Notes under the pieces: model-generated
What the model was told of the DNA's origin: nothing
Databases searched by the model: none
The model's input: the letters and a program-made list of their open reading frames with translations, nothing else
Part shown: piece after piece, positions 42,913-51,745 of the stretch
Numbering within the stretch: the first letter of the stretch is position 1
Layout of the letters: every line of letters starts with the position of its first letter
Made by a program: the position numbers and the translations under genes
Source of the DNA: [Clostridium] saccharolyticum WM1
GTDB taxonomy: Bacteria > Bacillota > Clostridia > Lachnospirales > Lachnospiraceae
Length of the DNA stretch: 64,000 nucleotides
Assembly (NCBI RefSeq): GCF_000144625.1
Contig: NC_014376.1
Coordinates: 2,666,001 to 2,730,000 of the forward strand
Direction of reading: 5' to 3'

Positions 42913-44184
42913 TTATTCATTAAAAGCATCGGCATTGTCGGCCAGAGAGGCAAACAGCTCCGATGGAACATAAGCGTTGACAAAAATCCCGTCTTCCTGA
43001 TACTCTTCCTTTAACAACTGGCCGTATTTACGGATCAGCTGGATTTTTCCTGCTTCCTTATAGGAATAGATCCTTTCCAAATACACCTTTTGATTTCTAA
43101 GAATCGTTTCCAAAAGATTGATAAGTTCATCAAGACCCTCTCCGGTTTTTGCAGATATCCTCACCTGATGGTCCGAAGACACATCTCTCAGGATCACTCC
43201 TGCATCTGCCGCATCAATCTTATTGAACACTGTGATCATGATTTTATCACAAATACCAAGTTCTCTTAAAGTTTCATATACAACATACATCTGCATATCC
43301 ATCTGCGGATTGGAACAATCCACCACATGAAGGATGATATCGCTGTATTTGGCTTCTTCCAAAGTGCTTTTAAAAGCTTCGATCAAATGGTGGGGAAGCT
43401 TTCTGATAAATCCTACCGTATCTGTTAAAAGAATTTGCTGCCCTCCCGGCAGGCTTAAATTCCTGGTGGTAGGATCCAGGGTGGCGAACAGCTTATCCTC
43501 AGCCAATATCCCTGCATCCGTAAGCCTGTTTAACAGGGTGGATTTTCCGGCGTTGGTGTAGCCCACGATCGCTGCGGCGGGCACATGATTTTTATCCCGC
43601 TGCTGTCTTACCACCTCCCTGTGGCGCTTGACATCCTCTAATTCAGCCTTTAACATACCGATCCTGTCATGAATAAGACGGCGGTCCATTTCCAGCTTTT
43701 TCTCTCCCGGTCCCCGGGTGCCGATACCGCCTCCCAGACGGGATAAGGAACTTCTAAGTCCTACCAGACGGGCCGACCGGTATCTTAACTGGGCCAGCTC
43801 CACCTGTATCTTTCCCTCCCTGGTGACGGCTCTGGAAGCAAAGATATCCAGGATCACCATGGTCCGGTCCATAACCTTTGTATCCAGTGCCCCTTCCAGA
43901 TTCCGAAGCTGAGCCGGAGACAATTCGTCGTCACAAACGATTCCGGTTGCGTCAAGCTCCCAGATTCGGTCCTTTATTTCCTCAATCTTTCCCTTTCCCA
44001 GATAAGTCCCCGGATGGATCCTCTCCCGGTTCTGGATCACCTTATCCACGGCAACGGCTCCTGCCGTTTTCACCAGTTCTTCCAGTTCATCAAGAGACCC
44101 TTTGGCATCCTCTTCATCTCCGGTGCTGACAGCCACCAGGATGACACGCTCTTCTATTTCCTTTAACTCTATCAGTTCTGTCAT
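42913..44184 (-). CDS. hflX: Ribosome-associated GTPase HflX
   Basis: A 423-residue GTPase that splits stalled ribosomes under stress. I start at ATG 44184, six bases after GGAG; the frame's preceding TTG is less likely. The HflX-specific N-terminal domain (about 10-180, with GTYLGKGKIEEI and GIGTRGPGEKKLE) precedes the G domain with the P-loop GYTNAGKST near 207, TDTVGF near 254 and NKID near 325. It lies 14 bases after a TPR lipoprotein gene. Confidence 0.95.
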   Translation of the reverse strand: MTELIELKEIEERVILVAVSTGDEEDAKGSLDELEELVKTAGAVAVDKVIQNRERIHPGTYLGKGKIEEIKDRIWELDATGIVCDDELSPAQLRNLEGALDTKVMDRTMVILDIFASRAVTREGKIQVELAQLRYRSARLVGLRSSLSRLGGGIGTRGPGEKKLEMDRRLIHDRIGMLKAELEDVKRHREVVRQQRDKNHVPAAAIVGYTNAGKSTLLNRLTDAGILAEDKLFATLDPTTRNLSLPGGQQILLTDTVGFIRKLPHHLIEAFKSTLEEAKYSDIILHVVDCSNPQMDMQMYVVYETLRELGICDKIMITVFNKIDAADAGVILRDVSSDHQVRISAKTGEGLDELINLLETILRNQKVYLERIYSYKEAGKIQLIRKYGQLLKEEYQEDGIFVNAYVPSELFASLADNADAFNE

Positions 44185-44197
44185 CAATCACTCCAAC

Positions 44198-44977
44198 CTA
44201 TCTTGTCTTTAAAAATGTGATCTCCCGATCCGCTTCCTCATCAGGGCCGTGGACGGAGACATACTGCTGCATCAGATCCAGGGCTGTTTTAAATTCACCT
44301 TTATGTTCTTCAGCTACAGCCTGGTTAAACAATAATTCTGGAACCAGGGAACTGTCAGGTAATGAAAGGCCATTCTTAAAATATTCAGCCGCCCCATCCC
44401 AGTCCTTTTCGGCCATCCTGCATAAACCCATCCGATTGTAAAGCTGGGCGCTTTGCTCCCCCTCCTTAACAGCTTCTTCATAGAGGTTCATGGCATCAGA
44501 GGCTGATCCTTCTTTTTCCATGGCCTCGCCTGCGGCCAGAAGGGCATTTAACCTGCCCGGTGCTTTCTTTTCTGTATCCAACTGGGTGCTTCGCTTATAA
44601 TCCTCTATGGAACCTTTCAAATCTCCTGAGCCTGCCCTGGAAACAGAACGAAGATTCAGGTATTCCGGCAGTTCCCCATCCACCTTTATGAGTATGTCGT
44701 AGGTATCTGCGGCGGAAGAATAATCGCCTGCAAGGTATTGAGCCTCTGCCCGGTACTTTAACACATCCACATCAAATTTCCCCACCAGTCCTTTGGAAGA
44801 ACTGATGGCCTGGTCAAAGGCTTCTACCGCTGCGTCATAATTTCCCTGGTTAAGGGCTTCAATCCCGGCGTTCCGGAAAGAATATTTATTATCCTTTTTC
44901 CCGCAGCCGCCTGCTCCTATGGCAATGGTCAGGGCCAGTCCAAGGATGGCAGCCGCATATCCTGTCTTAGTTCTCAT
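44198..44977 (-). CDS. TPR-repeat lipoprotein
   Basis: A 259-residue surface lipoprotein. The signal peptide ends at GAGGC with lipidated Cys25. The mature chain is built from about six tetratricopeptide repeats (for example ALNQGNYDAAVEAFDQAI, AQYLAGDYSSAADTYD, AEKDWDGAAEYFKNGL), a helical scaffold for protein binding on the outside of the membrane. Function and partners unknown. ATG 44977 has AAAGGAGA upstream. It is 14 bases upstream of hflX, though a functional link is not evident. Confidence 0.88.
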   Translation of the reverse strand: MRTKTGYAAAILGLALTIAIGAGGCGKKDNKYSFRNAGIEALNQGNYDAAVEAFDQAISSSKGLVGKFDVDVLKYRAEAQYLAGDYSSAADTYDILIKVDGELPEYLNLRSVSRAGSGDLKGSIEDYKRSTQLDTEKKAPGRLNALLAAGEAMEKEGSASDAMNLYEEAVKEGEQSAQLYNRMGLCRMAEKDWDGAAEYFKNGLSLPDSSLVPELLFNQAVAEEHKGEFKTALDLMQQYVSVHGPDEEADREITFLKTR

Positions 44978-45119
44978 GCTATTATCTCCTTTTTGGGAAG
45001 TTCAATTCGCCATTAGCTGCCGAAGGGACAATTTACGAAATTTAAGCTCCCACAGTCTGACTTTATAAAGTGAGATTGAAAGAAAAACGGCTTAGACAAA
45101 AAATGCCATGCGATAAAAG

Positions 45120-45557
45120 TTATTGTTTCCCCGTACTGCCATGGCCGCCCCGGTCCTCATGGCCTAAAAGCTCCGCTTCTTCAAAGAGTAAAGCCGGCTG
45201 ATGTTCCATAATGCGGAACTGGCAGATGCGTTCATTGACATGGATCACGGTGTCCCGAAGTGCATAGGCCGGGAAAAACCACTGGTCATTGTCACCGCAG
45301 TAGGTTTCATCAATAACCCCCATGCTGTTGGTCTGGATCACGCCGTAATTCTTAAATGTGCTGCTTCTGGGAACCACATGGGCTTCATACCCGGCCGGCA
45401 GCTCCATGGCGATCCCAAGGGGAATCAGCTTAAATTCACCGGCTTTCAGTTCCACTTCTTCTGCTGCACGCAGATCAATCCAGTCTGACTTGCCGTCAAT
45501 GCAGCGCAAACGTTCAATTTTATCAGTAAAATATTTAACTCTTATGGTTTTTGTCAC
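45120..45557 (-). CDS. dut: dUTP diphosphatase (trimeric dUTPase)
   Basis: A 145-residue enzyme that hydrolyses dUTP to dUMP, limiting uracil in DNA and feeding thymidylate synthesis. The five dUTPase motifs are visible: [29 protein letters not shown], a fourth near [10 protein letters not shown], and the C-terminal GGHGSTG. Start is GTG at 45557 with GAGGAGG upstream, overlapping the scpB stop as GTGA. The chromosome-condensation and nucleotide-hygiene genes are thus translated in series. Confidence 0.9.
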   Translation of the reverse strand: MTKTIRVKYFTDKIERLRCIDGKSDWIDLRAAEEVELKAGEFKLIPLGIAMELPAGYEAHVVPRSSTFKNYGVIQTNSMGVIDETYCGDNDQWFFPAYALRDTVIHVNERICQFRIMEHQPALLFEEAELLGHEDRGGHGSTGKQ

Positions 45558-46216
45558 CTTATTTCCTCCTCAATGTCATCCACTTTTTTATCTCCCGCCG
45601 GAATCAGATCACTGCTTTCGGAAAGCTCCTCTTCCACTTCCATCCGGATCTCAGCCGCAACCACCGGATCAGCCACAGGAAGATTCTGGGTAGAACCGAT
45701 GCCGAATCTTCTTAAAAACTCCTCGGTGGTTGCAAACAATGCAGGACGGCCGGGAGCATCTAAGCGGCCGACTTCATATACCAGATTGTATTCTACCAGC
45801 TTATTGACTGCGTGATCTGACTTAACGCCTCTTATTTTTTCTATTTCCAGCTTTGTTACAGGCTGCTTATAGGCTATGATGGACAAGGTCTCCAAAATCA
45901 CCTCCGTTAGTACCTGCTTTTTCGGCGCAGCTGCCACGCGGATCAGATTCTCATAGTATTCAGACCGAGTGCACATCTGGTAACAGTTCTCCAGTTCCAG
46001 GATCTGCATGCCTCTTTTCCCCGTATCGTAGCGCTTCATCAAACGGAGGACCGCCTCCTTTGCCGTGGCCTCATCCTGACCAATAGCAGAAGCCAGAGCC
46101 TTTAGTTCAACAGAATTACCCATGGTAAAAAGAACTGCCTCAATCACGGCTTCCCATGTTTTTTCTTCTTTCGTACTCTTTTTCGGCCCCTCAACCACAA
46201 GAGTTTCCTTATCCAT
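45554..46216 (-). CDS. scpB: Segregation and condensation protein B
   Basis: A 220-residue partner of the SMC complex with two tandem winged-helix domains (about 20-100 and 105-185; [24 protein letters not shown]). ATG 46216 overlaps the scpA stop over eight bases and has GGGAGAGG upstream, so I reject the eight codons further upstream in the frame. The acidic tail (EVEEELSES...DIEEE) is typical. ScpB bridges ScpA and the SMC heads in chromosome organisation. Confidence 0.95.
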   Translation of the reverse strand: MDKETLVVEGPKKSTKEEKTWEAVIEAVLFTMGNSVELKALASAIGQDEATAKEAVLRLMKRYDTGKRGMQILELENCYQMCTRSEYYENLIRVAAAPKKQVLTEVILETLSIIAYKQPVTKLEIEKIRGVKSDHAVNKLVEYNLVYEVGRLDAPGRPALFATTEEFLRRFGIGSTQNLPVADPVVAAEIRMEVEEELSESSDLIPAGDKKVDDIEEEIR

Positions 46217-47033
46217 CGATTTCCTCTCCCTTAAGTCCATCCGAATCTTCCTCCAGACCCGTCAAATCCAGCTCTTCATCCTCCCCTTCCGGTTCCAGGG
46301 TTTCAATGAGCATATCATCAAACAAATGCTCCTGGGTCAGCCTGATCTTGCCGATCTTCATGAGCTCCAGAAGCGCCAGAAATGTAACAACAACAAGAGT
46401 CCGGTCCGGCTGCTGCTCAAGCAGTCCCCGGAAAGAAAATTTCCTGTGCTCCCTGGCATAATCCATAACAGTTTTTATCTTATCCTCCAGGCTTACGGAT
46501 TCCTTCCGGATGTTGCCGAACCGGCTTCGGATTGGATCCACACGATCCGTGCCCCGTTTCATGACAGCCCGGAAAATCTCCTGGAGTTTTGCCAGGGTAA
46601 GCCCGTCAAGAAGCCTGTCTAAATCCACCGGTGGCTCATACTTTGCCACCTCAGCCGGAATGGATGGTTCTTTGTACAGCAGACGGTCTGCACCCAATTC
46701 CCGGTCCTTAAGCTCCTGAGACATGTATTTATAATATTTATATTCCAGAAGACGTGCCACAAGCTCAGCCCTTGGGTCCTCCTCCTCACCTTCCTCATTG
46801 ATCTCCCTTGGGAGCAGCATACGCGCCTTTATATCAATGAGAGTCGCAGCCATGACCAGAAATTCGCTGACAATATTCAGATCTTCTGTCTCCATGTGGT
46901 TTACATAGTCCAGATACTGCTCTGTAATCGTAGCGATAGGGATGTCGTAGATGTTCACCTTATTCTTGTCGATCAAATGAAGCAGCAGGTCCAGCGGACC
47001 CTCGAAATTATCCAGTTTATATGAGATTCCCAT
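46209..47033 (-). CDS. scpA: Segregation and condensation protein A
   Basis: A 274-residue kleisin that connects the two SMC head domains. ATG 47033 (MGISYKLDNFEGPLDLL) is preceded by TGGAGG at eight bases. The N-terminal helical domain, including PLDLLLHLIDKNKVNIYDI in the first 40 residues, contacts the SMC neck; the central region is acidic; the C-terminal winged helix (about 190-240) contacts the other head. Operon with scpB and dut. Confidence 0.95.
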   Translation of the reverse strand: MGISYKLDNFEGPLDLLLHLIDKNKVNIYDIPIATITEQYLDYVNHMETEDLNIVSEFLVMAATLIDIKARMLLPREINEEGEEEDPRAELVARLLEYKYYKYMSQELKDRELGADRLLYKEPSIPAEVAKYEPPVDLDRLLDGLTLAKLQEIFRAVMKRGTDRVDPIRSRFGNIRKESVSLEDKIKTVMDYAREHRKFSFRGLLEQQPDRTLVVVTFLALLELMKIGKIRLTQEHLFDDMLIETLEPEGEDEELDLTGLEEDSDGLKGEEIDG

Positions 47034-47117
47034 AAAATCCTCCAAGGCAGATGAAAGCATGCCTCTGATCAGTATATCAAATCCTTCTTCATCTGTAAAT
47101 ATATGGAAGGCACTAAA

Positions 47118-47969
47118 TCATGTTTTCATTTTTAAATCCACCACTACCAGTTGAGGTTTGTTGTTCAGGCGGATGTTAATAGAATGAGTCCCAAGCCCTC
47201 TGCTCACGATCATATGTCTTTCTTCGGAATGAAACTCACCGGCGCAGTAAGGAAGGAAAAACTGGTATTGAGGCGTCATGACTCCACCCAGATATGGAAG
47301 CCTTATGGTTCCGCCATGAAAGTGACCGGACAGTGTCAAATCCGCTCCCCAGTCCCTGCATGGACGGAAAAAAAGAGGAGAATGACAAAGCAGAATCTGA
47401 AACCGTTCCCTGGATGCCTTCCCTGCTTTTTGCCCGATCTCCTTCTCAGTTAAATGTCCCGGGCGGAATTTCCGGTAAACCTCCGGTTCCAGATCTATCC
47501 CCGTAACAGATAAATCTTCCCCAAACTGCTCCGTCCGGTTTTCTAGAAATCTGACTCCAAACCTTTTTAAGCTGCTTCTATAATCTTCGTATGCTCTGCC
47601 GTATACTTCGGGCTCCCAAAGCAGACGGTTTTCATGGTTGCCGTTGCCGCAAAATACCGGATACCGGCGGGCCAGCGTTTCCAAAAGCTCTAAGGAGGCT
47701 GACGTAATGGCCCTGCCCTTGCTGATGATCATATCGCCTCCCACCAATACAAGATCAGGAGCCACCTCATGGACTGCGGTCAAAAGTTTTTCATTTCCCT
47801 CCCCAAACCGGTGTTCGTGAAGATCGGAAAGGAACACAAGGGTACGGTCCTTTCTTATCTTTGGGTTCTCCAAAACCGTTCTCTCCACAGAAAGCTGTTC
47901 TTTTTCATACTCAGAACGCAAATACAAGCCTGCGCCAGCGGCGCAAAGAGCTCCGGCAGCAAACCACAT
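47118..47969 (-). CDS. Calcineurin-like metallophosphoesterase, membrane-anchored
   Basis: A 283-residue phosphoesterase. One N-terminal helix (about 1-18) anchors it. The metal motifs follow: SDLHEHRFG near 49, GGDMI near 78, GNGNHENRL near 109, CHSP near 194, and SGHFHGG near 215. The family includes enzymes for UDP-sugar lipids and nucleotides; the best-known relative is YkuE, but the substrate is unknown. It lies 84 bases upstream of scpA on the same strand. Start ATG 47969 behind GAGGAAAAG. Confidence 0.88.
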   Translation of the reverse strand: MWFAAGALCAAGAGLYLRSEYEKEQLSVERTVLENPKIRKDRTLVFLSDLHEHRFGEGNEKLLTAVHEVAPDLVLVGGDMIISKGRAITSASLELLETLARRYPVFCGNGNHENRLLWEPEVYGRAYEDYRSSLKRFGVRFLENRTEQFGEDLSVTGIDLEPEVYRKFRPGHLTEKEIGQKAGKASRERFQILLCHSPLFFRPCRDWGADLTLSGHFHGGTIRLPYLGGVMTPQYQFFLPYCAGEFHSEERHMIVSRGLGTHSINIRLNNKPQLVVVDLKMKT

Positions 47970-48044
47970 CTGACTTTTCCTCTTCTTCCCTTATTTTTTT
48001 CCTTGTCTTTCCATCATACAATGAAGAGCCTGTCTGAGTCAAGG

Positions 48045-48263
48045 CTAAGAGGTCCAGCTGCCCACCAGATATTCAATGATGAGATTGGGTACAATAACCA
48101 TGAGCCCGATTCCAATGCTCATAACGATTGTGCCGCAGAAATATTCCTGATAGCCTGGAGTTCCAGGGGCCGGGGGCACAGTAAAGGCAAGGCGGTAGAT
48201 GGATCTGCAGAGAACAGAAAAGCAAATAAGATAAAAAATTACATTAAATATATTTTTTTTCAT
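48045..48263 (-). CDS. Small membrane protein of unknown function
   Basis: A 72-residue protein with two membrane helices (about 5-22 and 42-65) joined by a proline-rich loop (VPPAPGTPGYQ). ATG 48263 is chosen because AAAGGAGG stands ten bases before it. No domain recognised. It is divergent from the Xre-type regulator gene 94 bases away, which may control it (inference). Confidence 0.65.
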   Translation of the reverse strand: MKKNIFNVIFYLICFSVLCRSIYRLAFTVPPAPGTPGYQEYFCGTIVMSIGIGLMVIVPNLIIEYLVGSWTS

Positions 48264-48357
48264 TGATGTATTCCTCCTTTCCCATAATATAAACCACTTA
48301 TGGATAATATGCAATACTGGATAATCAAGGTTTAATTAAGACCAGAGGTGATAAATC

Positions 48358-48636
48358 ATGATTGTTTACGACAGACTTTGGGAAACCATGAAAAAGAAAA
48401 ACATCAGCCAGTATCATCTGATAAAGTACTGCAAGGTAAGTGCCGGGCAAATCGGACGTCTAAAGAAGAATAACTTCGTATCCACTCATACCATTGATAT
48501 GCTTTGCAAGATTCTTGACTGCAGCGTGGAAGAGATCATGGAATACCGTACCGATATAAGCGAAGCCACCCTGGCGGAAGAATGCGCACCCGAAGCAGAA
48601 CAAGGCGATGCAGCTCCTTCAGAGGATTTGGCATAG
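48358..48636 (+). CDS. Xre-family helix-turn-helix regulator
   Basis: A 92-residue protein. Residues 3-62 form a Cro/C1-type helix-turn-helix (LWETMKKKNISQYHLIK, then VSAGQIGRLKKN and TIDMLCKILDCSVEEIMEY). The last 25 residues are acidic and unstructured. Proteins of this minimal form often repress their own or neighbouring gene. The stop codon lies inside the terminator stem at 48628-48669. Divergent neighbour: a two-helix membrane protein. Confidence 0.88.
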   Translation: MIVYDRLWETMKKKNISQYHLIKYCKVSAGQIGRLKKNNFVSTHTIDMLCKILDCSVEEIMEYRTDISEATLAEECAPEAEQGDAAPSEDLA

Positions 48637-48669
48637 AAAAAGAGCCTACAGGCTCTTTTTCTATGCCAA
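48628..48669. terminator. Bidirectional terminator between Xre and D,D-carboxypeptidase genes
   Basis: TTTGGCATAGAAAAAGAGCC and GGCTCTTTTTCTATGCCAAA form a perfect 20-base-pair stem around a 4-base TACA... loop. The stop codon of the Xre gene is in the left arm. Confidence 0.92.
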
Positions 48670-48682
48670 AACATCCATGTTC

Positions 48683-49978
48683 TTACCGGATCCAGGCGCC
48701 GGAAGAATCCAGCCGGTATCCATCGGGCGTAACAGCATCCTTAAGCATGGCACCGCCGGTACCCACATAATACCATTTTCCGCTGCTCTCCACCCATCGG
48801 TTTTCTGCCATTACTGATCCCGAGTCAAACCAGTAGTAAACTCCGTTTATTTTCTGCCATTCATTGCAGGCCTTGTTTCCATCCTGCTTTCTATAATACC
48901 ACTTGGAACCTTCCTGAATCCAACCTGAGGAGGAAGTCTGTATTCCCTGTCCACCGGCTGCCTTCAAGGCAAACCCGTAATCCAAAAGAGATTTTGTATC
49001 CGCATAATGAGTGGATTTACTCTTCATAATGACGGCAATCAGCCGGATCCCGTTCTTCTCCACACAGGTAACCAGGGTGTTGCCTGCCAGAGAAGTATAC
49101 CCGGTCTTTCCTCCGATGACTCCCGGATAATATCTGGAATCTCCGGGATAAAGCATCTTATGGCCCATGGATACCGTTCTGGCCGATGCATTCTTTGTCG
49201 CCGGGATCTGGTAGCTTAGGGTGGAGGTCACCTTTTTTACTGTCTCATTCTGAAACGCGGCCCTGGCAATAAGTGCCATGTCATGAGCCGTGGTATAATG
49301 GCCGGAGCTGTTAAGCCCGTTAGGATTAACAAAGTTGGTTCCAGTACATCCAAGTTCCTTTGCCCTGACATTCATCAGGGCCGAAAAAGCGCTGATACTT
49401 CCTGAAACATGTTCAGCCAGACCATTGGCCACTTCGTTAGCAGACTTCAGCATAAGGCCGTAGAGACACTGCTCTACCGTCAGCTTGTCCCCTTCAGAAA
49501 GCCCCAGTGTCACAGCACCTGATTCCAGGTTTGTTGTGGCGGCCTTTGAGAAGGTTACAGTATCCGGCAAGCTGCATTTTTCTGCTACAAGAAGAGCAGT
49601 CATAAGTTTTGTAATGCTGGCCGGATAATATCTTGTGTCACCGTTTTTTGAATAAAGCAGAGTTCCAGTGGATGCATCCATAAGGACTGCCCCTTCCGAC
49701 TGGATCTCCGGCTGCGTTATTCCGGAAGGCTGCGATTGTCCTACGCTTGGTACCGCTCCCGTCTGTCCGCTTCCTGTACCGGTTCCTGTACCGGTTCCGG
49801 TGTTAACCCCAGGTCCGATTTCATTGGAGGAGCTTCCGGACGGCCCGCTTACAGCCTCCGTCTTCCCTCCTGATCCCGGGAAGGGCTGTACCAGTGGCAT
49901 ATCCCCGTAGGATGGGCTTGCTGCAAGAATGCTGATACTGATTACCAGGCTCCATAGCCTGTATGATTTTTTTGCCAT
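48683..49978 (-). CDS. D-alanyl-D-alanine carboxypeptidase (peptidase S11) with cell-wall-binding repeats
   Basis: A 431-residue exported penicillin-binding protein. Signal peptide about 1-25, then a Gly/Thr/Ser linker (50-85) with a GTGTGTGTGS run encoded by a 12-base repeat. The S11 domain has Ser121-x-x-Lys124 (ASITKL), SANEVANG near 180 and KTGYTS near 288, so all catalytic boxes are in place. The C-terminal 80 residues are aromatic repeats of the choline-binding/glucan-binding type (SGWIQEGSKWYY; GVYYWFDSGS; GKWYYVGTGG). It trims peptidoglycan stem peptides at the cell wall. Confidence 0.93.
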   Translation of the reverse strand: MAKKSYRLWSLVISISILAASPSYGDMPLVQPFPGSGGKTEAVSGPSGSSSNEIGPGVNTGTGTGTGTGSGQTGAVPSVGQSQPSGITQPEIQSEGAVLMDASTGTLLYSKNGDTRYYPASITKLMTALLVAEKCSLPDTVTFSKAATTNLESGAVTLGLSEGDKLTVEQCLYGLMLKSANEVANGLAEHVSGSISAFSALMNVRAKELGCTGTNFVNPNGLNSSGHYTTAHDMALIARAAFQNETVKKVTSTLSYQIPATKNASARTVSMGHKMLYPGDSRYYPGVIGGKTGYTSLAGNTLVTCVEKNGIRLIAVIMKSKSTHYADTKSLLDYGFALKAAGGQGIQTSSSGWIQEGSKWYYRKQDGNKACNEWQKINGVYYWFDSGSVMAENRWVESSGKWYYVGTGGAMLKDAVTPDGYRLDSSGAWIR

Positions 49979-50142
49979 ATCCTGTTATCTCCTGTGTAGT
50001 TCTGGATGCAAGTAACTTTTCTTACAACAGTATATCATAAAATCCATAATTTTCCGATTAAAATTTTCTTACAAACTTTTATCAATTTTGTAGAAAGAAA
50101 CAGTTTCGGTAACCACTATTACATTGCCTGTGTACAACTATG

Positions 50143-50166
50143 AGAAACACGCTTTGCGAGTTTCTC
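50143..50166. repeat. Small hairpin with CGC-TTT-GCG core (copy 2)
   Basis: GAGAAAC-A-CGC-TTT-GCG-A-GTTTCTC forms an 11-base-pair stem with one mismatch, 165 bases upstream of the carboxypeptidase gene. It shares its core and neighbouring bases with the hairpin at 2385-2405. Confidence 0.4.
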
Positions 50167-50221
50167 AAGTTATCCCGGCAGTCGCCAAAAGCAAGCCAGC
50201 TTGTATTGGCTCGTTCCTCGC

Positions 50222-50252
50222 GTAAATAAAACACCGCCTGAATCAGGCGGTG
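50222..50252 (-). terminator. Terminator of the NUDIX gene
   Basis: Minus strand CACCGCCTGA-TTCAGGCGGTG followed by TTTTATTTACG; perfect stem nine bases after the stop codon. Confidence 0.92.
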
Positions 50253-50260
50253 CGTATCGT

Positions 50261-50947
50261 TTAAAATATCTGATCTCTGTATTCCTTTTCCAACTCTTCC
50301 AGCCTGTCCATAGCCACGTTCAGGATCTCGGCATGGTCAAATGCCAATTTTTCCTGATCCAATACGTCAATTGCAGGCAACAGATCGATCTCCGTCTCCT
50401 TTTTCCACATAAACCCCTGGCGTTCATAGGTTTCGGTGATCCGATAAGTCATAAAAATATGTTCCTCTTCATTTTCAATGGTAAGCGCATAGGTGGCTCC
50501 TTGTTCCAGCTCGGACAGTTTCTTTTTCCTGACCTGGAACCAGCAGGCCTCTGCAGCATCGTCGTCTGCCTTTGGAACCAGCTGGTCCTTCGGCACTGCG
50601 GCCATATAGGATACTGAGATGACTCTTGTTCTGGGATCACGCTTCACGCTCCCCCATGTGTACAGCTGTTCCAGGCATATCCCCCTTAACCCCGTCTCTT
50701 CCTCAAGCTCCCTTGCTGCCGCTTCATCCAGAGATTCATTGGGATTTACAAAACCTCCCGGAATCGCCCACTGCCCGATGCAGGGATGATTTTTCCGTTT
50801 CATGAGCAGGACTTCCGTTTCCGTCTCTTCTTCCGCCACCGCAAAAATCAGCATATCCACCGTCACCGACGGGCGCTCGTAATTTCCCGGACGATACTGC
50901 AAAAGAAACTCTTTTTCCGTTAATCCCTCTTCATTCCTTCGTTCCAT
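50261..50947 (-). CDS. NUDIX hydrolase
   Basis: A 228-residue protein whose central NUDIX box reads GGFVNPNESLDEAAARELEE followed by ETGL, a full match to the metal-binding motif G-x5-E-x7-R-E-U-x-E-E-x-G-U. A C-terminal extension of about 75 residues (VLDQEKLAFDHAEILNVAM) resembles the tail of ADP-ribose pyrophosphatase-like or NrtR-like proteins, but the winged helix needed for NrtR regulation is not clearly present. Substrate unknown. ATG 50947 after GGAAGAAGG. Confidence 0.88.
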   Translation of the reverse strand: MERRNEEGLTEKEFLLQYRPGNYERPSVTVDMLIFAVAEEETETEVLLMKRKNHPCIGQWAIPGGFVNPNESLDEAAARELEEETGLRGICLEQLYTWGSVKRDPRTRVISVSYMAAVPKDQLVPKADDDAAEACWFQVRKKKLSELEQGATYALTIENEEEHIFMTYRITETYERQGFMWKKETEIDLLPAIDVLDQEKLAFDHAEILNVAMDRLEELEKEYRDQIF

Positions 50948-50971
50948 TCTGCCCTTCTTCCTACCAGAATT

Positions 50972-51451
50972 TTAGAATATCATGGACCGGAGTGCTCCTA
51001 AAAGTCCTGCACTGGCAAGTCCCATGATGACTCCTGCCATCAGGACGCCTCCCATCACGGCTAAAATACTGGATTTAAAATCAATATCAAGCAGGCTGGC
51101 TGCCAAAGTGCCTGTCCAGGCACCGGTTCCCGGAAGGGGAACTCCTACAAATAACAAAAGTGCAATAAACAACCCCTGTCCAGCTTTCGCCTGCAGTTTT
51201 TCGCCGCCCCGTTTCCCTTTCTCCAGGCACCAGGAGAAAAATCCGCCGATTACCGGCTTATCCGCTCCCCATTCAAGAACCTTTCTCGCAAACAGATAAA
51301 TAATTGGCACCGGAAGCATGTTTCCAATAATAGCAACGAGATAAGACTGGAAAAGAGGCAGTCCCATGACGGTTGAATATGGAATTGCACCTCGAAGCTC
51401 GATTAACGGAACCATGGAGATAAAGAAAACAGTCATATATTTTTGTAACAT
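50972..51451 (-). CDS. Small multi-drug export protein, COG2426 family
   Basis: A 159-residue membrane protein with four helices and the family features PLIELRGAIPYS near 16-27 and GVPLPGTGAWTG near 102-113, two similar half-repeats of the DedA-like fold. The family name small multi-drug exporter rests on little evidence; a lipid or ion role is equally possible. It lies 24 bases upstream of the NUDIX gene on the same strand and may share its transcript. Confidence 0.85.
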   Translation of the reverse strand: MLQKYMTVFFISMVPLIELRGAIPYSTVMGLPLFQSYLVAIIGNMLPVPIIYLFARKVLEWGADKPVIGGFFSWCLEKGKRGGEKLQAKAGQGLFIALLLFVGVPLPGTGAWTGTLAASLLDIDFKSSILAVMGGVLMAGVIMGLASAGLLGALRSMIF

Positions 51452-51661
51452 ATCCCATTCCTTTCGTGTATAAGTCTGCCTTTATACTATACACAAAGAT
51501 GGACCTTCAATCAACCATTTTATAAAAAGATTATATTTTCACTGCAGCCCTGAAAAAGGGTGTTTAAGAATGCTCATTCCTGCATATACCATATATTGTG
51601 GAAACAGGGAGCCTTCAGCTTAATCTTCTCTGAAATAAATATTAACATTTTTGAAATACTA

Positions 51662-51690
51662 TTGTACTGACAAAACGAGTGTGATATAAT
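51662..51690 (+). promoter_or_regulatory. Promoter of the PAP2-like gene
   Basis: TTGTAC (51662-51667), 17 bases, TATAAT (51685-51690), 56 bases before the start codon. Confidence 0.6.
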
Positions 51691-51745
51691 CCTCCAAAGT
51701 TGATAAACATCATACCAACCACCAGAACGGAAAAGGATGACCCTT

